45,932 bases of DNA from Micromonospora sp. HK10 (GCF_000982955.1 NZ_KQ058859.1:1-45932); one strand, 5' to 3'; positions 15,432 through 23,787 are shown, counted from the first letter of the stretch. The notes: a model not told the origin generated them from the letters alone. Translations and numbers: made by a program.

Positions 15432-16256
15432 ATGACCGACGTGCTGCCGATCCAGCGACGGATCGCCGCGGAGCTCCAGGTGCCGGCGACCTTCGACGCC
15501 GCCGAGGAGATCGAACGACGGCTGGTCTTCCTCGCCGACCGCCTGGTCGACACCGGCCTGGCCACCCTGGTGCTCGGCATCAGCGGCGGCGTCGACTCCA
15601 CCACCGCCGGGCGGCTCTGCCAGCTCGCCGCGGCACGGGCCCGGGAGGCCGGTCACCGGGCCGAGTTCGTCGCCATGCGCCTGCCGTACGGGGTGCAGGC
15701 CGACGAGCAGCACGCCCAGGCCGCGCTGGATTTCATCCGTCCCGACCGGGTGCTCACCGTCGACGTCAAGCCGGCCGCTGACGCCGCCCTGGACGCGCTG
15801 GTCGCCGGCGGGCTGACGTTCCGCGACGCGGCCCAGCGGGACTTCGTGCTCGGCAACATCAAGGCCCGGCAGCGCATGGTCGCCCAGTACGCGGTCGCCG
15901 GCGCGACGGGCGGGCTGGTGGTGGGCACCGATCACGCCGCCGAGGCGGTCACCGGCTTCTTCACCAAGCACGGCGACGGGGCGGCGGACGTGATCCCGTT
16001 GACCGGGCTGACCAAGCGCCGGGTGCGGGCGCTGGCCGAGGCGCTCGGCGCCCCCGCCGAACTGGTCGGCAAGGCGCCCACCGCCGACCTGGAGAGCCTG
16101 GCCCCCGGCAGGCTCGACGAGGACGCGCTCGGCCTGGCGTACGAGCAGATCGACGACTACCTGGAGGGCCGGCCGGTGCCCGCGGAGGTCGAGGAGAAGC
16201 TGGTCGCCCGCTACCGGGCCACCGACCACAAGCGCCGGCTCCCGGTCGCCCCGTAG
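15432..16256 (+). CDS. nadE: NH3-dependent NAD+ synthetase
   Basis: A 274-aa cytoplasmic enzyme that amidates deamido-NAD+ with ammonia and ATP, the last step of NAD synthesis. It shows the PP-loop GISGGVDSTT, YGVQADEQHAQ, DFVLGNIKARQRM, GTDHAAEAVTGFFTKHGDG, LTKRRVRALAEALGAP and the ending ATDHKRRLPVAP, as in E. coli and Bacillus NadE. There is no nitrilase-type glutaminase domain, so it needs free ammonia. AGAGAGGA precedes the ATG by about 6 nt. A second, glutamine-dependent NAD synthetase is encoded at 40964-42727. Confidence 0.94.
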   Translation: MTDVLPIQRRIAAELQVPATFDAAEEIERRLVFLADRLVDTGLATLVLGISGGVDSTTAGRLCQLAAARAREAGHRAEFVAMRLPYGVQADEQHAQAALDFIRPDRVLTVDVKPAADAALDALVAGGLTFRDAAQRDFVLGNIKARQRMVAQYAVAGATGGLVVGTDHAAEAVTGFFTKHGDGAADVIPLTGLTKRRVRALAEALGAPAELVGKAPTADLESLAPGRLDEDALGLAYEQIDDYLEGRPVPAEVEEKLVARYRATDHKRRLPVAP

Positions 16257-16285
16257 GGCACCTCGGTCCACTATATAGACGTCGA

Positions 16286-16314
16286 TTGATATCGATCACC
16301 CTTGATGCAAGGCT
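16286..16314 (+). promoter_or_regulatory. Predicted LPMO promoter
   Basis: TTGATA (16286-16291) and AAGGCT (16309-16314) are spaced by 17 bp in a locally AT-rich stretch. The predicted start, about 16320, falls inside the CebR-like box. Confidence 0.45.
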
Positions 16315-16318
16315 GGCT

Positions 16319-16332
16319 TGGAAGCGCTCCCA
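16319..16332. promoter_or_regulatory. CebR-like operator TGGAAGCGCTCCCA
   Basis: It differs by one base from TGGGAGCGCTCCCA, the operator of the LacI-family cellulose-utilisation repressor CebR in Streptomyces and Thermobifida. It sits 34 bp before the LPMO start codon, over the predicted transcription start, an ideal place for repression. Confidence 0.75.
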
Positions 16333-16365
16333 CCACCGACTCCACGCGCCGAAGGAGGACGTATC

Positions 16366-17046
16366 GTGCGTTCCCACCAGCCCGAGCAACCCGGCCGGCA
16401 GCCCCGGTCAGCCGTCCGCCATCCCGTACGAGCGCTTGCCGTGGTGCTGACCATGCTGGTCGGCCTGCTCACCGCGCCCGGCGCGGCCGGGGCCCACGGC
16501 ACCATCGTCAGCCCGGGCACCCGGGCCTACAAGTGCTGGCAGACCTGGGGAAACAACCACACCAACCCGGCCATGCAGCAGCAGGACCCGATGTGCTGGC
16601 AGGCGTTCCAGGCCAACCCCGACACCATGTGGAACTGGATGAGCGCGCTGCGGGACGGCCTCGGCGGGCAGTTCCAGGCCCGTACCCCCGACGGGCAGCT
16701 GTGCAGCAACGCCCTCTCCCGCAACGACAGCCTGAACCGGCCCGGAGCGTGGAAGACGACCAACCTCGGCCGCGCCTTCACGATCCAGCTCTACGACCAG
16801 GCCAGCCACGGCGCCGACTACTTCCGGGTGTACGTCAGCAAGAACGGGTTCAACCCCACCACCCAGCGCCTGGGCTGGGGCAACCTCGACTTCATCACGC
16901 AGACCGGACGGTACGCGCCGGCACAGAACATCAGCTTCAACGTCTCGACCTCCGGATACACCGGGCAGCACATCGTCTTCGTCATCTGGCAGGCATCGCA
17001 CCAGGACCAGACGTACATGTGGTGCAGTGACGTGACCTTCACCTGA
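16366..17046 (+). CDS. Secreted AA10 lytic polysaccharide monooxygenase (chitin/cellulose-active)
   Basis: A 226-aa copper oxygenase precursor. The signal peptide (about 1-43) ends APGAAGA, so the mature protein begins exactly at H44 (HGTIVSPG), as needed for the copper histidine brace; the second copper His is probably H148 in DQASHGADYFRVY. Cys residues in YKCWQ, DPMCWQ, QLCSN and MWCSDVTF suggest disulfides. LPMOs of this type cleave crystalline cellulose or chitin oxidatively. No separate carbohydrate-binding module is present. GAAGGAGG precedes GTG 16366; an upstream in-frame ATG at 16318 would put the CebR-like box inside the gene and is rejected. Regulation by a CebR-type repressor suggests a cellulose role. 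Confidence 0.92.
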   Translation: MRSHQPEQPGRQPRSAVRHPVRALAVVLTMLVGLLTAPGAAGAHGTIVSPGTRAYKCWQTWGNNHTNPAMQQQDPMCWQAFQANPDTMWNWMSALRDGLGGQFQARTPDGQLCSNALSRNDSLNRPGAWKTTNLGRAFTIQLYDQASHGADYFRVYVSKNGFNPTTQRLGWGNLDFITQTGRYAPAQNISFNVSTSGYTGQHIVFVIWQASHQDQTYMWCSDVTFT

Positions 17047-17063
17047 TCCGCCCGACCGCACCA

Positions 17064-17097
17064 CTCCGGCCCAGGGCGTGCGCGTCCCGGGCCGGAG
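17064..17097. terminator. Bidirectional terminator between LPMO and aspS
   Basis: CTCCGGCCC (17064-17072) pairs exactly with GGGCCGGAG (17089-17097) over a 16-nt loop that can itself pair GGG with CCC. It lies in the 62-bp gap between two convergent genes. Confidence 0.65.
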
Positions 17098-17108
17098 CCG
17101 GCCGGCGG

Positions 17109-18395
17109 TCAGGGCGTGAGCCGGTGCAGGTCCCGGGGGAAGGCGGTCACCTCCCGGACGTTGGCCGCGCCGGTCAGCCGGGCCACGAACCGTTCCAGCC
17201 CGATCGCGAAGCCGCCGTGCGGCGGCATGCCGTGCCGGAACGCGTCCACGTACCCGGCGTACGGCTCGACCGGCTCACCCCGGGCCGCCAGGGCGGCCAG
17301 GTAGTCCTCGTACCGGTGCAGTCGCTGCCCGCCGGTGACCAGCTCCAACCCCCGGAACAGCAGGTCGAAGCCGTTGGAGTGGCCCGGCCGGGCCGGGTCC
17401 GGGTGGGTGTAGAAGGGCCGCTTCGCCATCGGGTAGCCGGTGACGAAGAGGAAGTCGCTGCCGTGCTCGGCCCGCGCCCACTCCCCCAGCGCCCGCTCGT
17501 GGGCCGGGGCGAGGTCCGGCTCGTCGGCCGGCGCCCCGGCGATCGCCAACGCCTCGGTGAAGTGCACCGCGGGGATCTCGGCGGGCACCCCGGGCAGGGT
17601 CAGGCCCAGCGTGCCGAGCGCGGTGCCGGCCCGGTCCGCCACCGCCGCCAGCATTCCGGCGAGGACGTCCCGCAGCACCGCCATCACCTCCCGGTGGTCG
17701 GTGACGAAGCCCAGCTCGACGTCGAGCGAGGTGTACTGGGCCAGGTGCCGGACCGTGTCGTGCGGCTCGGCGCGGAACACCGGCCCCACCTCGTACACCC
17801 GCTCGAAGACGCCGACCATGAGCTGCTTGTAGAACTGCGGCGACTGGGCCAGGTACGCGGGCCGGCCGAACCAGTCCAGCGCGAAGACGTTCGCCCCGCT
17901 CTCGGTGGAGGTGGCGACCACCTTCGGGGTGTGGATCTCCACGAAGCCGCGTTCGTCCAGCGCGGCCCGGAAGCCGGCCACCGCCGCCGCCGAGATCCGC
18001 AGCGCCGCCGCCCGGGTGGGGTGGCGCAGCGCCGTCGGGGCGTGGTCGAGCTGGGTGGGCAGGGAGGCGGTGAGCGCCGGCCGGTACAGGTCGAACGGCG
18101 GCGGCACGGCGGGCGGCCCGAGCGGTCGTACCGTCGGGTCGACGACCTCGACCCCGGCGGGCGCGGTCGGGTTCGCGACCGCCGTGCCGGTGACCTCGAC
18201 GACGCTCTCCTCGGGCAGCGCCTCGAGCGCGGCGCGCGCGGCGGGGTCGGTGACCACCACCTGGGCCAGGCCGGCGGCGTCCCGGACGATCAGGAAGGCC
18301 ACCGACTTGAGCAGCCGGCGGCGGTGCGTCCAGCCGGCGATCCGGACGGGTCCGCCGACATGGTGGTTGAGCTGGGAAGACAGGATGCGTTGCAT
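17109..18395 (-). CDS. aspS: Aspartyl-tRNA synthetase, archaeal-type (short form)
   Basis: A 428-aa class II aminoacyl-tRNA synthetase. The N-terminal OB-fold anticodon domain (about 1-105) has VRIAGWTHRRR; motif 2 is YEVGPVFRAEPHDTVRHLAQ, followed by YTSLDVELGF; motif 3 is GFAIGLERFVARL. The length and absence of the roughly 150-residue GAD insertion separate it from the ~590-aa bacterial AspRS and place it with the archaeal/eukaryotic type. Such enzymes often charge both tRNA-Asp and tRNA-Asn; Trp in AGW is reminiscent of discriminating archaeal enzymes, but I would not rely on that. ATG 18395 is chosen for a perfect AAGGAGGT site; an in-frame extension to 18473 would run through the T-box. 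The gene is preceded by a T-box leader. Confidence 0.92.
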   Translation of the reverse strand: MQRILSSQLNHHVGGPVRIAGWTHRRRLLKSVAFLIVRDAAGLAQVVVTDPAARAALEALPEESVVEVTGTAVANPTAPAGVEVVDPTVRPLGPPAVPPPFDLYRPALTASLPTQLDHAPTALRHPTRAAALRISAAAVAGFRAALDERGFVEIHTPKVVATSTESGANVFALDWFGRPAYLAQSPQFYKQLMVGVFERVYEVGPVFRAEPHDTVRHLAQYTSLDVELGFVTDHREVMAVLRDVLAGMLAAVADRAGTALGTLGLTLPGVPAEIPAVHFTEALAIAGAPADEPDLAPAHERALGEWARAEHGSDFLFVTGYPMAKRPFYTHPDPARPGHSNGFDLLFRGLELVTGGQRLHRYEDYLAALAARGEPVEPYAGYVDAFRHGMPPHGGFAIGLERFVARLTGAANVREVTAFPRDLHRLTP

Positions 18396-18402
18396 GGTGG
18401 CT

Positions 18403-18700
18403 ACCTCCTTGATCAATCGCAACGCGATCCCCAGGGAGTGTGGGCGAGCGGGATCCTCGCGGTGCCACCACACCTTCGCCCCCGCTCCCGCGGGGGCCTC
18501 GTTCGACGCCTTTTCACCGGGGCCAGCCGGGCGGGTTCTACTGGGTGCGCCTGCTCGGCGGGCGTTTCCACCCCGCCCCGCACCGTTCTTCCCGCAGCTC
18601 GGGAGGGTCTTCGCGCGCCGGCGCCAGACCGCCTCTCAGCAACCGGCGGCTCTCTGCGCTGGCGGGTCGGCGCGCTACTCGGCTCCGTCGCAGCTCTGCC
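18403..18700 (-). ncRNA. T-box riboswitch leader, apparent Asp (GAC) specifier
   Basis: On the aspS strand the leader shows T-box hallmarks in order: AGTAG of the Stem I E-loop (18679-18675), AGAGAGCC (18655-18648) and GCTGAGAGGC (18640-18631) of the distal Stem I, GAA followed by specifier GAC (18609-18607), a Stem III hairpin CCCCCGC-n4-GCGGGGG (18496-18479), and the T-box core TGGCACCGCG (18467-18458) that pairs with the tRNA acceptor end. GAC is an Asp codon, agreeing with the downstream AspRS. No U-rich terminator follows, so control is probably at translation through the AAGGAGGT at 18410-18403. Confidence 0.88.
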
Positions 18701-18704
18701 GGCC

Positions 18705-18710
18705 ACGCTA
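18705..18710 (-). promoter_or_regulatory. -10 hexamer TAGCGT of the aspS T-box transcript
   Basis: On the reverse strand TAGCGT lies just before the first T-box element, predicting a start near 18698 and a leader of about 300 nt. No clear -35 is seen. Confidence 0.45.
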
Positions 18711-18822
18711 ACACCCGGAGCGGGCCGCTGTGACGGCCATTTTTCTCCACTGGTGTCCGGTGTCACAACATCTGGCGCGTGACGCCCGTCGCCCGAAGTC
18801 CATCGACGGCCACCGACCGGCG

Positions 18823-18828
18823 TACGCT
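18823..18828 (+). promoter_or_regulatory. -10 hexamer TACGCT of lipA, leaderless start
   Basis: TACGCT lies 7 nt before GTG 18836, which supports that start over the upstream in-frame ATG-less extension from 18779. Confidence 0.55.
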
Positions 18829-18835
18829 CGGCGTT

Positions 18836-19825
18836 GTGACGATCGAGCACTCCGCGCCGACGACTGGGCAGGCCGCGCGCCCCGCAACCGTCGCCCCCGA
18901 GGGGCGGCGGATGCTGCGGATCGAGGCGCGCAACGCCGAGACGCCGATCGAGCGCAAGCCACCGTGGATCAAGGTCAAGGCCAAGATGGGCCCGGAGTAC
19001 ACCCAACTGCGCGGGCTGGTCTCGCGGGAAGGGCTGCACACCGTCTGCCAGGAGGCCGGCTGCCCCAACATCTACGAATGCTGGGAGGACCGGGAGGCCA
19101 CCTTCCTCATCGGCGGCGACCAGTGCACCCGGCGCTGCGACTTCTGCCAGATCGACACCGGCAAGCCGGCCGATTTCGACGCCGACGAGCCGCGCCGGGT
19201 CGCCGAATCGGTCGCCGCGATGGGCCTGCGCTACGCCACCATCACCGGCGTGGCCCGCGACGACCTGCCCGACGGCGGCGCCTGGCTCTACGCCGAGACG
19301 GTCCGGCAGATCCACGCCCTCCAGTCCGGCTGCGGCGTCGAGCTGCTGATCCCCGACTTCAACGCGGTGCCCGAGCAGCTCGCCGAGGTCTTCGGCTCCC
19401 GACCCGAGGTGCTCGCGCACAACGTGGAGACCGTGCCGCGGATCTTCAAGCGGATCCGCCCGGCGTTCCGCTACGAGCGCTCGCTCGACGTGATCCGGCA
19501 GGCCCGCGCCGATGGCCTGGTCACCAAGAGCAACCTGATCCTCGGCATGGGCGAGGAGCGGGCCGAGGTCTCCCAGGCGCTGCGCGACCTGCACGAGGCC
19601 GGCTGCGAGCTGATCACCATCACCCAGTACCTGCGCCCCTCCCCCCGGCACCACCCGGTCACCCGCTGGGTCAAGCCGGAGGAGTTCGTCGAGCTGCGCG
19701 AGGAGGCCGAGGAGATCGGCTTCGCCGGCGTGATGAGCGGGCCGCTGGTCCGCTCCTCGTACCGGGCGGGCCGGCTCTACCAGCAGGCCCTGTCGGCCCG
19801 CGAGGCGGTCACCGCCGCCGGCTGA
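18836..19825 (+). CDS. lipA: Lipoyl synthase (radical SAM)
   Basis: A 329-aa radical-SAM enzyme that inserts two sulfurs into octanoyl-lysine on E2/GcvH to form lipoate. The auxiliary cluster cysteines C71, C76 and C82 (CQEAGCPNIYEC) and the radical-SAM cluster cysteines C97, C101 and C104 (CTRRCDFC) are all present, as is the C-terminal VRSSYRAG that ligates the auxiliary cluster through Ser. KPPWIKVKAK is the usual N-terminal motif. GTG 18836 has a -10 hexamer 7 nt upstream. It acts after LipB (14337) and on the E2 encoded at 2009. It is divergent from the T-box-controlled aspS. Confidence 0.97.
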   Translation: MTIEHSAPTTGQAARPATVAPEGRRMLRIEARNAETPIERKPPWIKVKAKMGPEYTQLRGLVSREGLHTVCQEAGCPNIYECWEDREATFLIGGDQCTRRCDFCQIDTGKPADFDADEPRRVAESVAAMGLRYATITGVARDDLPDGGAWLYAETVRQIHALQSGCGVELLIPDFNAVPEQLAEVFGSRPEVLAHNVETVPRIFKRIRPAFRYERSLDVIRQARADGLVTKSNLILGMGEERAEVSQALRDLHEAGCELITITQYLRPSPRHHPVTRWVKPEEFVELREEAEEIGFAGVMSGPLVRSSYRAGRLYQQALSAREAVTAAG

Positions 19826-19925
19826 AGCGGTCCATCTGCCGCGTCACCCGTCGCCCCGGCCCGGTCCCCGGTCCGGGGCGATCGACGTGCCGACCGGCCC
19901 TGCCGCTGGTCCGGCCCGCTCGCGC

Positions 19926-20031
19926 GGCCACCGGCCACCGGCCACCGGCTGCCGGCTGGTCCGCACGCTCGCGCGGCCCGCGTGTGGGTCCGGCTGGCTG
20001 GCGCCGCTACCAGCCCACTGGCGCCGCTACC
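19926..20031. repeat. Short GC-rich direct repeats after lipA
   Basis: GGCCACC recurs three times in tandem at about 19926-19948, and CTGGCGCCGCTACC occurs at 19998-20011 and 20018-20031; the latter copy contains the stop codon of the LuxR-family gene. Nothing else is seen in the 201 bp between the two genes. Confidence 0.6.
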
Positions 20032-23008
20032 GGGCGTGCCGCCGGTCCGGCACGCTCGCCGGCGGCTCCAGCAGGCCGAGGCGGTGGGCCAGGGCGGCCG
20101 CCTCGACCCGGTTGCCCACGTCCAGCTTCGCGATGATCCGGGACACGTGCACGCTCGCCGTCTTCGGCGAGATGAACAGCTGCTCGGCGATGCGGCTGTT
20201 GCTGTGCCCCTCGGCGACCAGCCGCAGCACCTCCTGCTCCCGGCTGGTGAGCAGGTCCGGCCCCGGGCGGCCACCGCCGCGCAACCCGACCCGGCGGGCC
20301 AGGGTGGCGGCCTGCTCGGCCAGCGGGGTGGCACCGAGCCGCCCGGCGATCTCGGCGGCCTCGCGGACCGCCGCGGCGACCTCGTCCCGCTCCCCGAGCG
20401 TGGCGGCGGCCTCGGCCAGCCCGAGCAGCGCACGGCCCAGCGGGTACGGCGGCCCGGCTTCCCGCCACGCCGCCACCGCCACGCGCCACGCCGCCAGCAC
20501 CCCGCCAGGTCCGGCGGGCCGCGCGCCCGCCGCGTCGGCGGCCGGGACCTGACCGCCGGCCCCGTCGATGCCGGCGAGGATCGCGGTGACCTGGGCGGCG
20601 TGCGCCTTCTCCGCCGGATAGCGGGCCGGCAGCGCGGCCGCCATCCTGGCCACCTCTGCGGCCAGCCCGGCGTCGCCGACCAGCGCGGCGGCCCGGGCGG
20701 CCGCGCTGAGCAGCGGCCAGCCCTCCCGGGGCAGGTCGAAGAGGCGCTCGTCGGCCAGGGCGGACCAGGCCGCCGACCCGGACTCCACCTTGTCACCGGC
20801 CGCGAGCGCGGCCTCGATCCGCAGCTCCCGCAACGGCAGCCGGAGGTTCGGCCACAGATAGGGGCGGGCCAGGAAGGCCAGCGCCCGGCCGACCAGCTCG
20901 TCGGCGGCGGGGTGCGCCCGGGCCAGCCGAAGCCCGGCCCGGAGCTGGAGCCAGTGCAGCCCGGACACGCCCGGGGGGTCGATCCGGGCCGCCTGCGCGC
21001 AGGCCTCGTCGGCCTCGTCCCAGCGGCCCAGCGCGATCAGCGCCTCGGCCCGGTTGGAGAGCAGGTACGCCCCGGTCGAGCGGCTGATCCCGACCCGGCG
21101 CGCCTCGGCGACCCCGCCCGCCGCCGCCTCCGCGGACTCGGCGTACGCGCCCAGCTCGTAGAGCACGTCAGAGAGGTGGACCAGGGCGCTGACCAGCGCC
21201 GGCGCGTTGCCGCTGGCGCGGGCCAGGGCCTCCGCCCGGCGCAGCTCGACCAGCCCCAGGTCCGGGGCGCGACCGGTGCGGCAGAGCATGGCGATCCGGG
21301 TGGCCAGCAGGGCCACGCCCTCACCGGCCGCCTCCGCGGCGGCCATCGCCTCGGCGGCCACCGAGCCGGCCTCACCTGGATCGATCTTCACGAGGTGCGT
21401 GGCGATGTCGGCGAGCAGCCGGACCCGTTCGGGGCCGTCCGGCGTGCCGGCGGCCAGCCGGTAGCCCTCGCGTACCTCTGCGGTGCCGTCGGTCTTGCCG
21501 AGCAGGGCGAGCAGCCGGCCGCGCTGGTAGAGCAGGCGGCCGGCGCGGAGCGGCTCGACGGCGGAATCCACCTCCGCGAGCGCGGCCCGGGTGAGGGTGA
21601 GCGCCCGGGTGTAGTCGCCGGCCGTGACCGCGGCGGCCAGGGTCTCCTCCAGCACCCGCAGGTGGTCCATGCCCAGCCGGTCGGCGGCGTCGGGCACCAG
21701 CTCCCAGAGTTCGAGGACCCGTTCCAGCAGTCGGCTCTGCTCGGCATAGGCGTACCGGTCGGCGGCCGCGCTGGCCGCGGTCCGGGCGGCGACCAGGGCG
21801 CGCGGGTGGTCGTGCGCGGCGTACCAGTGGTGGGCGATCTCGGCCGGGGCGCGGCCGGCGGCCACCAGGTGCGGCTGCGCCTCGATGGCGACGGCGTACC
21901 GGGCGTGCAGCCGGGCGTGCTCGCCGGGCAGCAGCTCGTCGTGGACCGCCTCGCGGACCAGGGCGTGCCGGAACTCGTAGTCCCCGTCCGGGTCGGCCAC
22001 CACGAGCTGGCTGGCCACGGCGGCGCGCAGCGCGTCCTCCAGCTCCAGCTCGGGCAGGCCGGCCACCTCGGCGAGAAGCTGGTGGGCGAAACGGGTACCG
22101 CCGGCGGCGGCGATCCGCAGCACCCGCTGGGCCGGTTCGGGCAGCCGGTCCACCCGGGCCAGCAGCAGATCGCGCAGCGTCTCCGGGAGCGTGGCGCAGC
22201 CCACCGGGTCGCCCGCGGCGGCCAGCTCCTCGATGAAGAACGGGTTGCCCTGGGTACGTTCGTGCACGTCGTCGACGGCCCGGGGCGCCGGTTCGGCGCC
22301 GATCAGGTCGGCGAGGATCGCGGCCGTGCCGTCCCGGTCCAGCCGGCTCAGCTCGACCCGGTCCACGCCGCGCGCCCGGTCCAGCTCGGCCAGGAACGGG
22401 CGCAGCGGATGGCCGCGGTGCAGCTCGTCGGTCCGGTAGGTGCAGACCAGCAGCAGGCGGGCGGCCCGCGCGGCCCGGACCAGGAAGCCGATCAGGTCCC
22501 GGGTGGAACGGTCCGCCCAGTGCAGGTCCTCGATCACCAGCACCAGCGGGCGTTCCTCGGCGATCCGGCCGAACAGCTCGCAGACCAGGTCGAACAGGTA
22601 GCCCCGCGGGGTGTCCGAGGCGGGCAGCCCGGCGGGCACGGCCACCGCCGCCGGCACTCGGGCCAGCTCCGGGACCAGCCGGGCGAACTCCGCCTCGTAC
22701 CCGGCGAAGGGCGCCGGGCCGTCGCGGCGCAGCACCTCCCGCAGCACGGCCGCGAACGGGGCGAACGGCAGGCCCGCCTCGCCGAGCTCGAGACACTGGC
22801 CGACCAGCATCCGAGCCCCGGCGGCCGCGACGTGGGCGCGGAACTCCTCCAGCAGCCGGGTCTTGCCGACGCCGGCCTCGCCGCCGACCAGCACGGTGAC
22901 GGGCTCGCCGGCGCGGGCCCGGCCGAGCGCGGCGCGCAACTCGGCCAGCTCCTCCTGGCGGCCCACGAGGACGGTGCTGGCGGCGCGTACGGTCACGCCG
23001 TCGAGCAT
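20027..23008 (-). CDS. Large ATP-binding LuxR-family regulator (LAL-like)
   Basis: About 993 aa from ATG 23008. The N-terminal AAA/NACHT-like ATPase has LVGRQEELAELR, Walker A GGEAGVGKTRLLEEF and Walker B LVLVIEDLHWAD; the middle 500 residues are helical, TPR-like repeats rich in Ala and Leu; the C-terminus is a LuxR helix-turn-helix (LLTSREQEVLRLVAEGHSNSRIAEQLFI... about 915-975). Such proteins are usually pathway activators gated by ATP and an inducer. Start choice is uncertain. GTG 22996 has CATGCT 7 nt upstream, and the frame is open to GTG 23407, which overlaps the stop of the upstream small gene (GTGA) and has CAGGG before it; that would add about 133 residues of Pro/Ala/Gly/Thr with GPVAT repeats. 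No target is evident. Confidence 0.88.
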   Translation of the reverse strand: MLDGVTVRAASTVLVGRQEELAELRAALGRARAGEPVTVLVGGEAGVGKTRLLEEFRAHVAAAGARMLVGQCLELGEAGLPFAPFAAVLREVLRRDGPAPFAGYEAEFARLVPELARVPAAVAVPAGLPASDTPRGYLFDLVCELFGRIAEERPLVLVIEDLHWADRSTRDLIGFLVRAARAARLLLVCTYRTDELHRGHPLRPFLAELDRARGVDRVELSRLDRDGTAAILADLIGAEPAPRAVDDVHERTQGNPFFIEELAAAGDPVGCATLPETLRDLLLARVDRLPEPAQRVLRIAAAGGTRFAHQLLAEVAGLPELELEDALRAAVASQLVVADPDGDYEFRHALVREAVHDELLPGEHARLHARYAVAIEAQPHLVAAGRAPAEIAHHWYAAHDHPRALVAARTAASAAADRYAYAEQSRLLERVLELWELVPDAADRLGMDHLRVLEETLAAAVTAGDYTRALTLTRAALAEVDSAVEPLRAGRLLYQRGRLLALLGKTDGTAEVREGYRLAAGTPDGPERVRLLADIATHLVKIDPGEAGSVAAEAMAAAEAAGEGVALLATRIAMLCRTGRAPDLGLVELRRAEALARASGNAPALVSALVHLSDVLYELGAYAESAEAAAGGVAEARRVGISRSTGAYLLSNRAEALIALGRWDEADEACAQAARIDPPGVSGLHWLQLRAGLRLARAHPAADELVGRALAFLARPYLWPNLRLPLRELRIEAALAAGDKVESGSAAWSALADERLFDLPREGWPLLSAAARAAALVGDAGLAAEVARMAAALPARYPAEKAHAAQVTAILAGIDGAGGQVPAADAAGARPAGPGGVLAAWRVAVAAWREAGPPYPLGRALLGLAEAAATLGERDEVAAAVREAAEIAGRLGATPLAEQAATLARRVGLRGGGRPGPDLLTSREQEVLRLVAEGHSNSRIAEQLFISPKTASVHVSRIIAKLDVGNRVEAAALAHRLGLLEPPASVPDRRHAR

Positions 23009-23080
23009 GCCACGGCCGGGCGGCGTACCGTCCCGGCCGACCGGCCGGTCTGCGGGACCGGCACCCGCCGGGCCGGCCGC

Positions 23081-23200
23081 CCCCGTGGCGGCCGGCCCGG
23101 TGGCGACCGGTCCCGTGGCAACCGGCCCGGTGGCGGCCGGCCCGGTGGCAACCGGCCCGGAGGTGGCTGGCCCCGTGGCGACCGGCCCGGTGGTGGCTGG
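23081..23200. repeat. Eight 15-bp tandem repeats upstream of (or within) the LuxR-family gene
   Basis: Units of 15 bp (pattern CCCGGTGGCGACCGG) run from 23081 to 23200, fading into related sequence to about 23280. Read in the LuxR frame they encode TGPVA-type pentapeptides. The interval 23009-23403 otherwise shows no separate gene. Confidence 0.85.
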
Positions 23201-23403
23201 CCCCGCGGAGCCGCGATCCGGACCGGCCGCGCCGAATCCGACCGGAGCGACCGGCCCGGCGGAGCCGCGACCCGCGCCGGTCGGGTGTGGTGCGGGATCC
23301 CGCTCGGCCGGGCCGGACGCGTCGCCGGAGGGCGGCGGCACCGGACCGGCCGGACGGGGTGTGCTTTCGCCCCGGCCGCCGGTGGGCGGCGCGGCGAGGG
23401 TGG

Positions 23404-23574
23404 TCACCGGCGGCCCTGGGCGGTACGCGCGGTGTCGTGGCGCCGGCTCAGCCAGCTGCGCTGGTGGCGGCGCGGCACCGACCGGGCGAGCCGGTCGCGG
23501 GCCGCGTCGGCCTGGAGCTCGGAGGCGTGGGTGCGGTGGATCGTGAGCATGAGCTCCGCGTCGTTGCCGAACAT
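23404..23574 (-). CDS. Small conserved actinobacterial protein, 56 aa
   Basis: Begins MFGNDAELMLTIHRTHASELQADAARDRLARS, followed by a basic tail (PRRHQRSWLSRRH). I recognise this type of small Asp/Leu/Arg-rich protein from many actinomycete genomes, always unnamed; the front half looks like one amphipathic helix. AGGGGA lies 7 nt before ATG 23574. Its TGA overlaps a GTG (GTGA) that begins the longest version of the LuxR-family frame, so the two may be translationally coupled. Function unknown. Confidence 0.75.
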   Translation of the reverse strand: MFGNDAELMLTIHRTHASELQADAARDRLARSVPRRHQRSWLSRRHDTARTAQGRR

Positions 23575-23774
23575 GTCGGTTCCCCTGTCGTGTCGTTCGT
23601 TCTCGCTGTCGACACTCACTTTCCGCGTGAAGGTGGCCCCGGGGCATGGGTCCACTGCCTGATCTTCGCCCGCTCCCCCTCCTTACCGGCGGGCCTGAGT
23701 GGGCCGCCAGCGGCGTAAGGTACTCAGCCCGCACGGAAGGCCGGCCACGGATCAACGGGTGGCGGGGCGACCAC

Positions 23775-23780
23775 TAGACT
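23775..23780 (+). promoter_or_regulatory. -10 hexamer TAGACT, leaderless start
   Basis: TAGACT lies 7 nt before ATG 23788. Confidence 0.6.
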
Positions 23781-23787
23781 CTGCGGC

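Noticed and set aside
19982..23662. 1226-codon open frame on the + strand opposite the LuxR-family gene
   Set aside because: Shadow of the ATPase/HTH gene: the encoded sequence is Gly/Arg/Gln-rich without any domain, while the reverse frame has Walker and HTH motifs.
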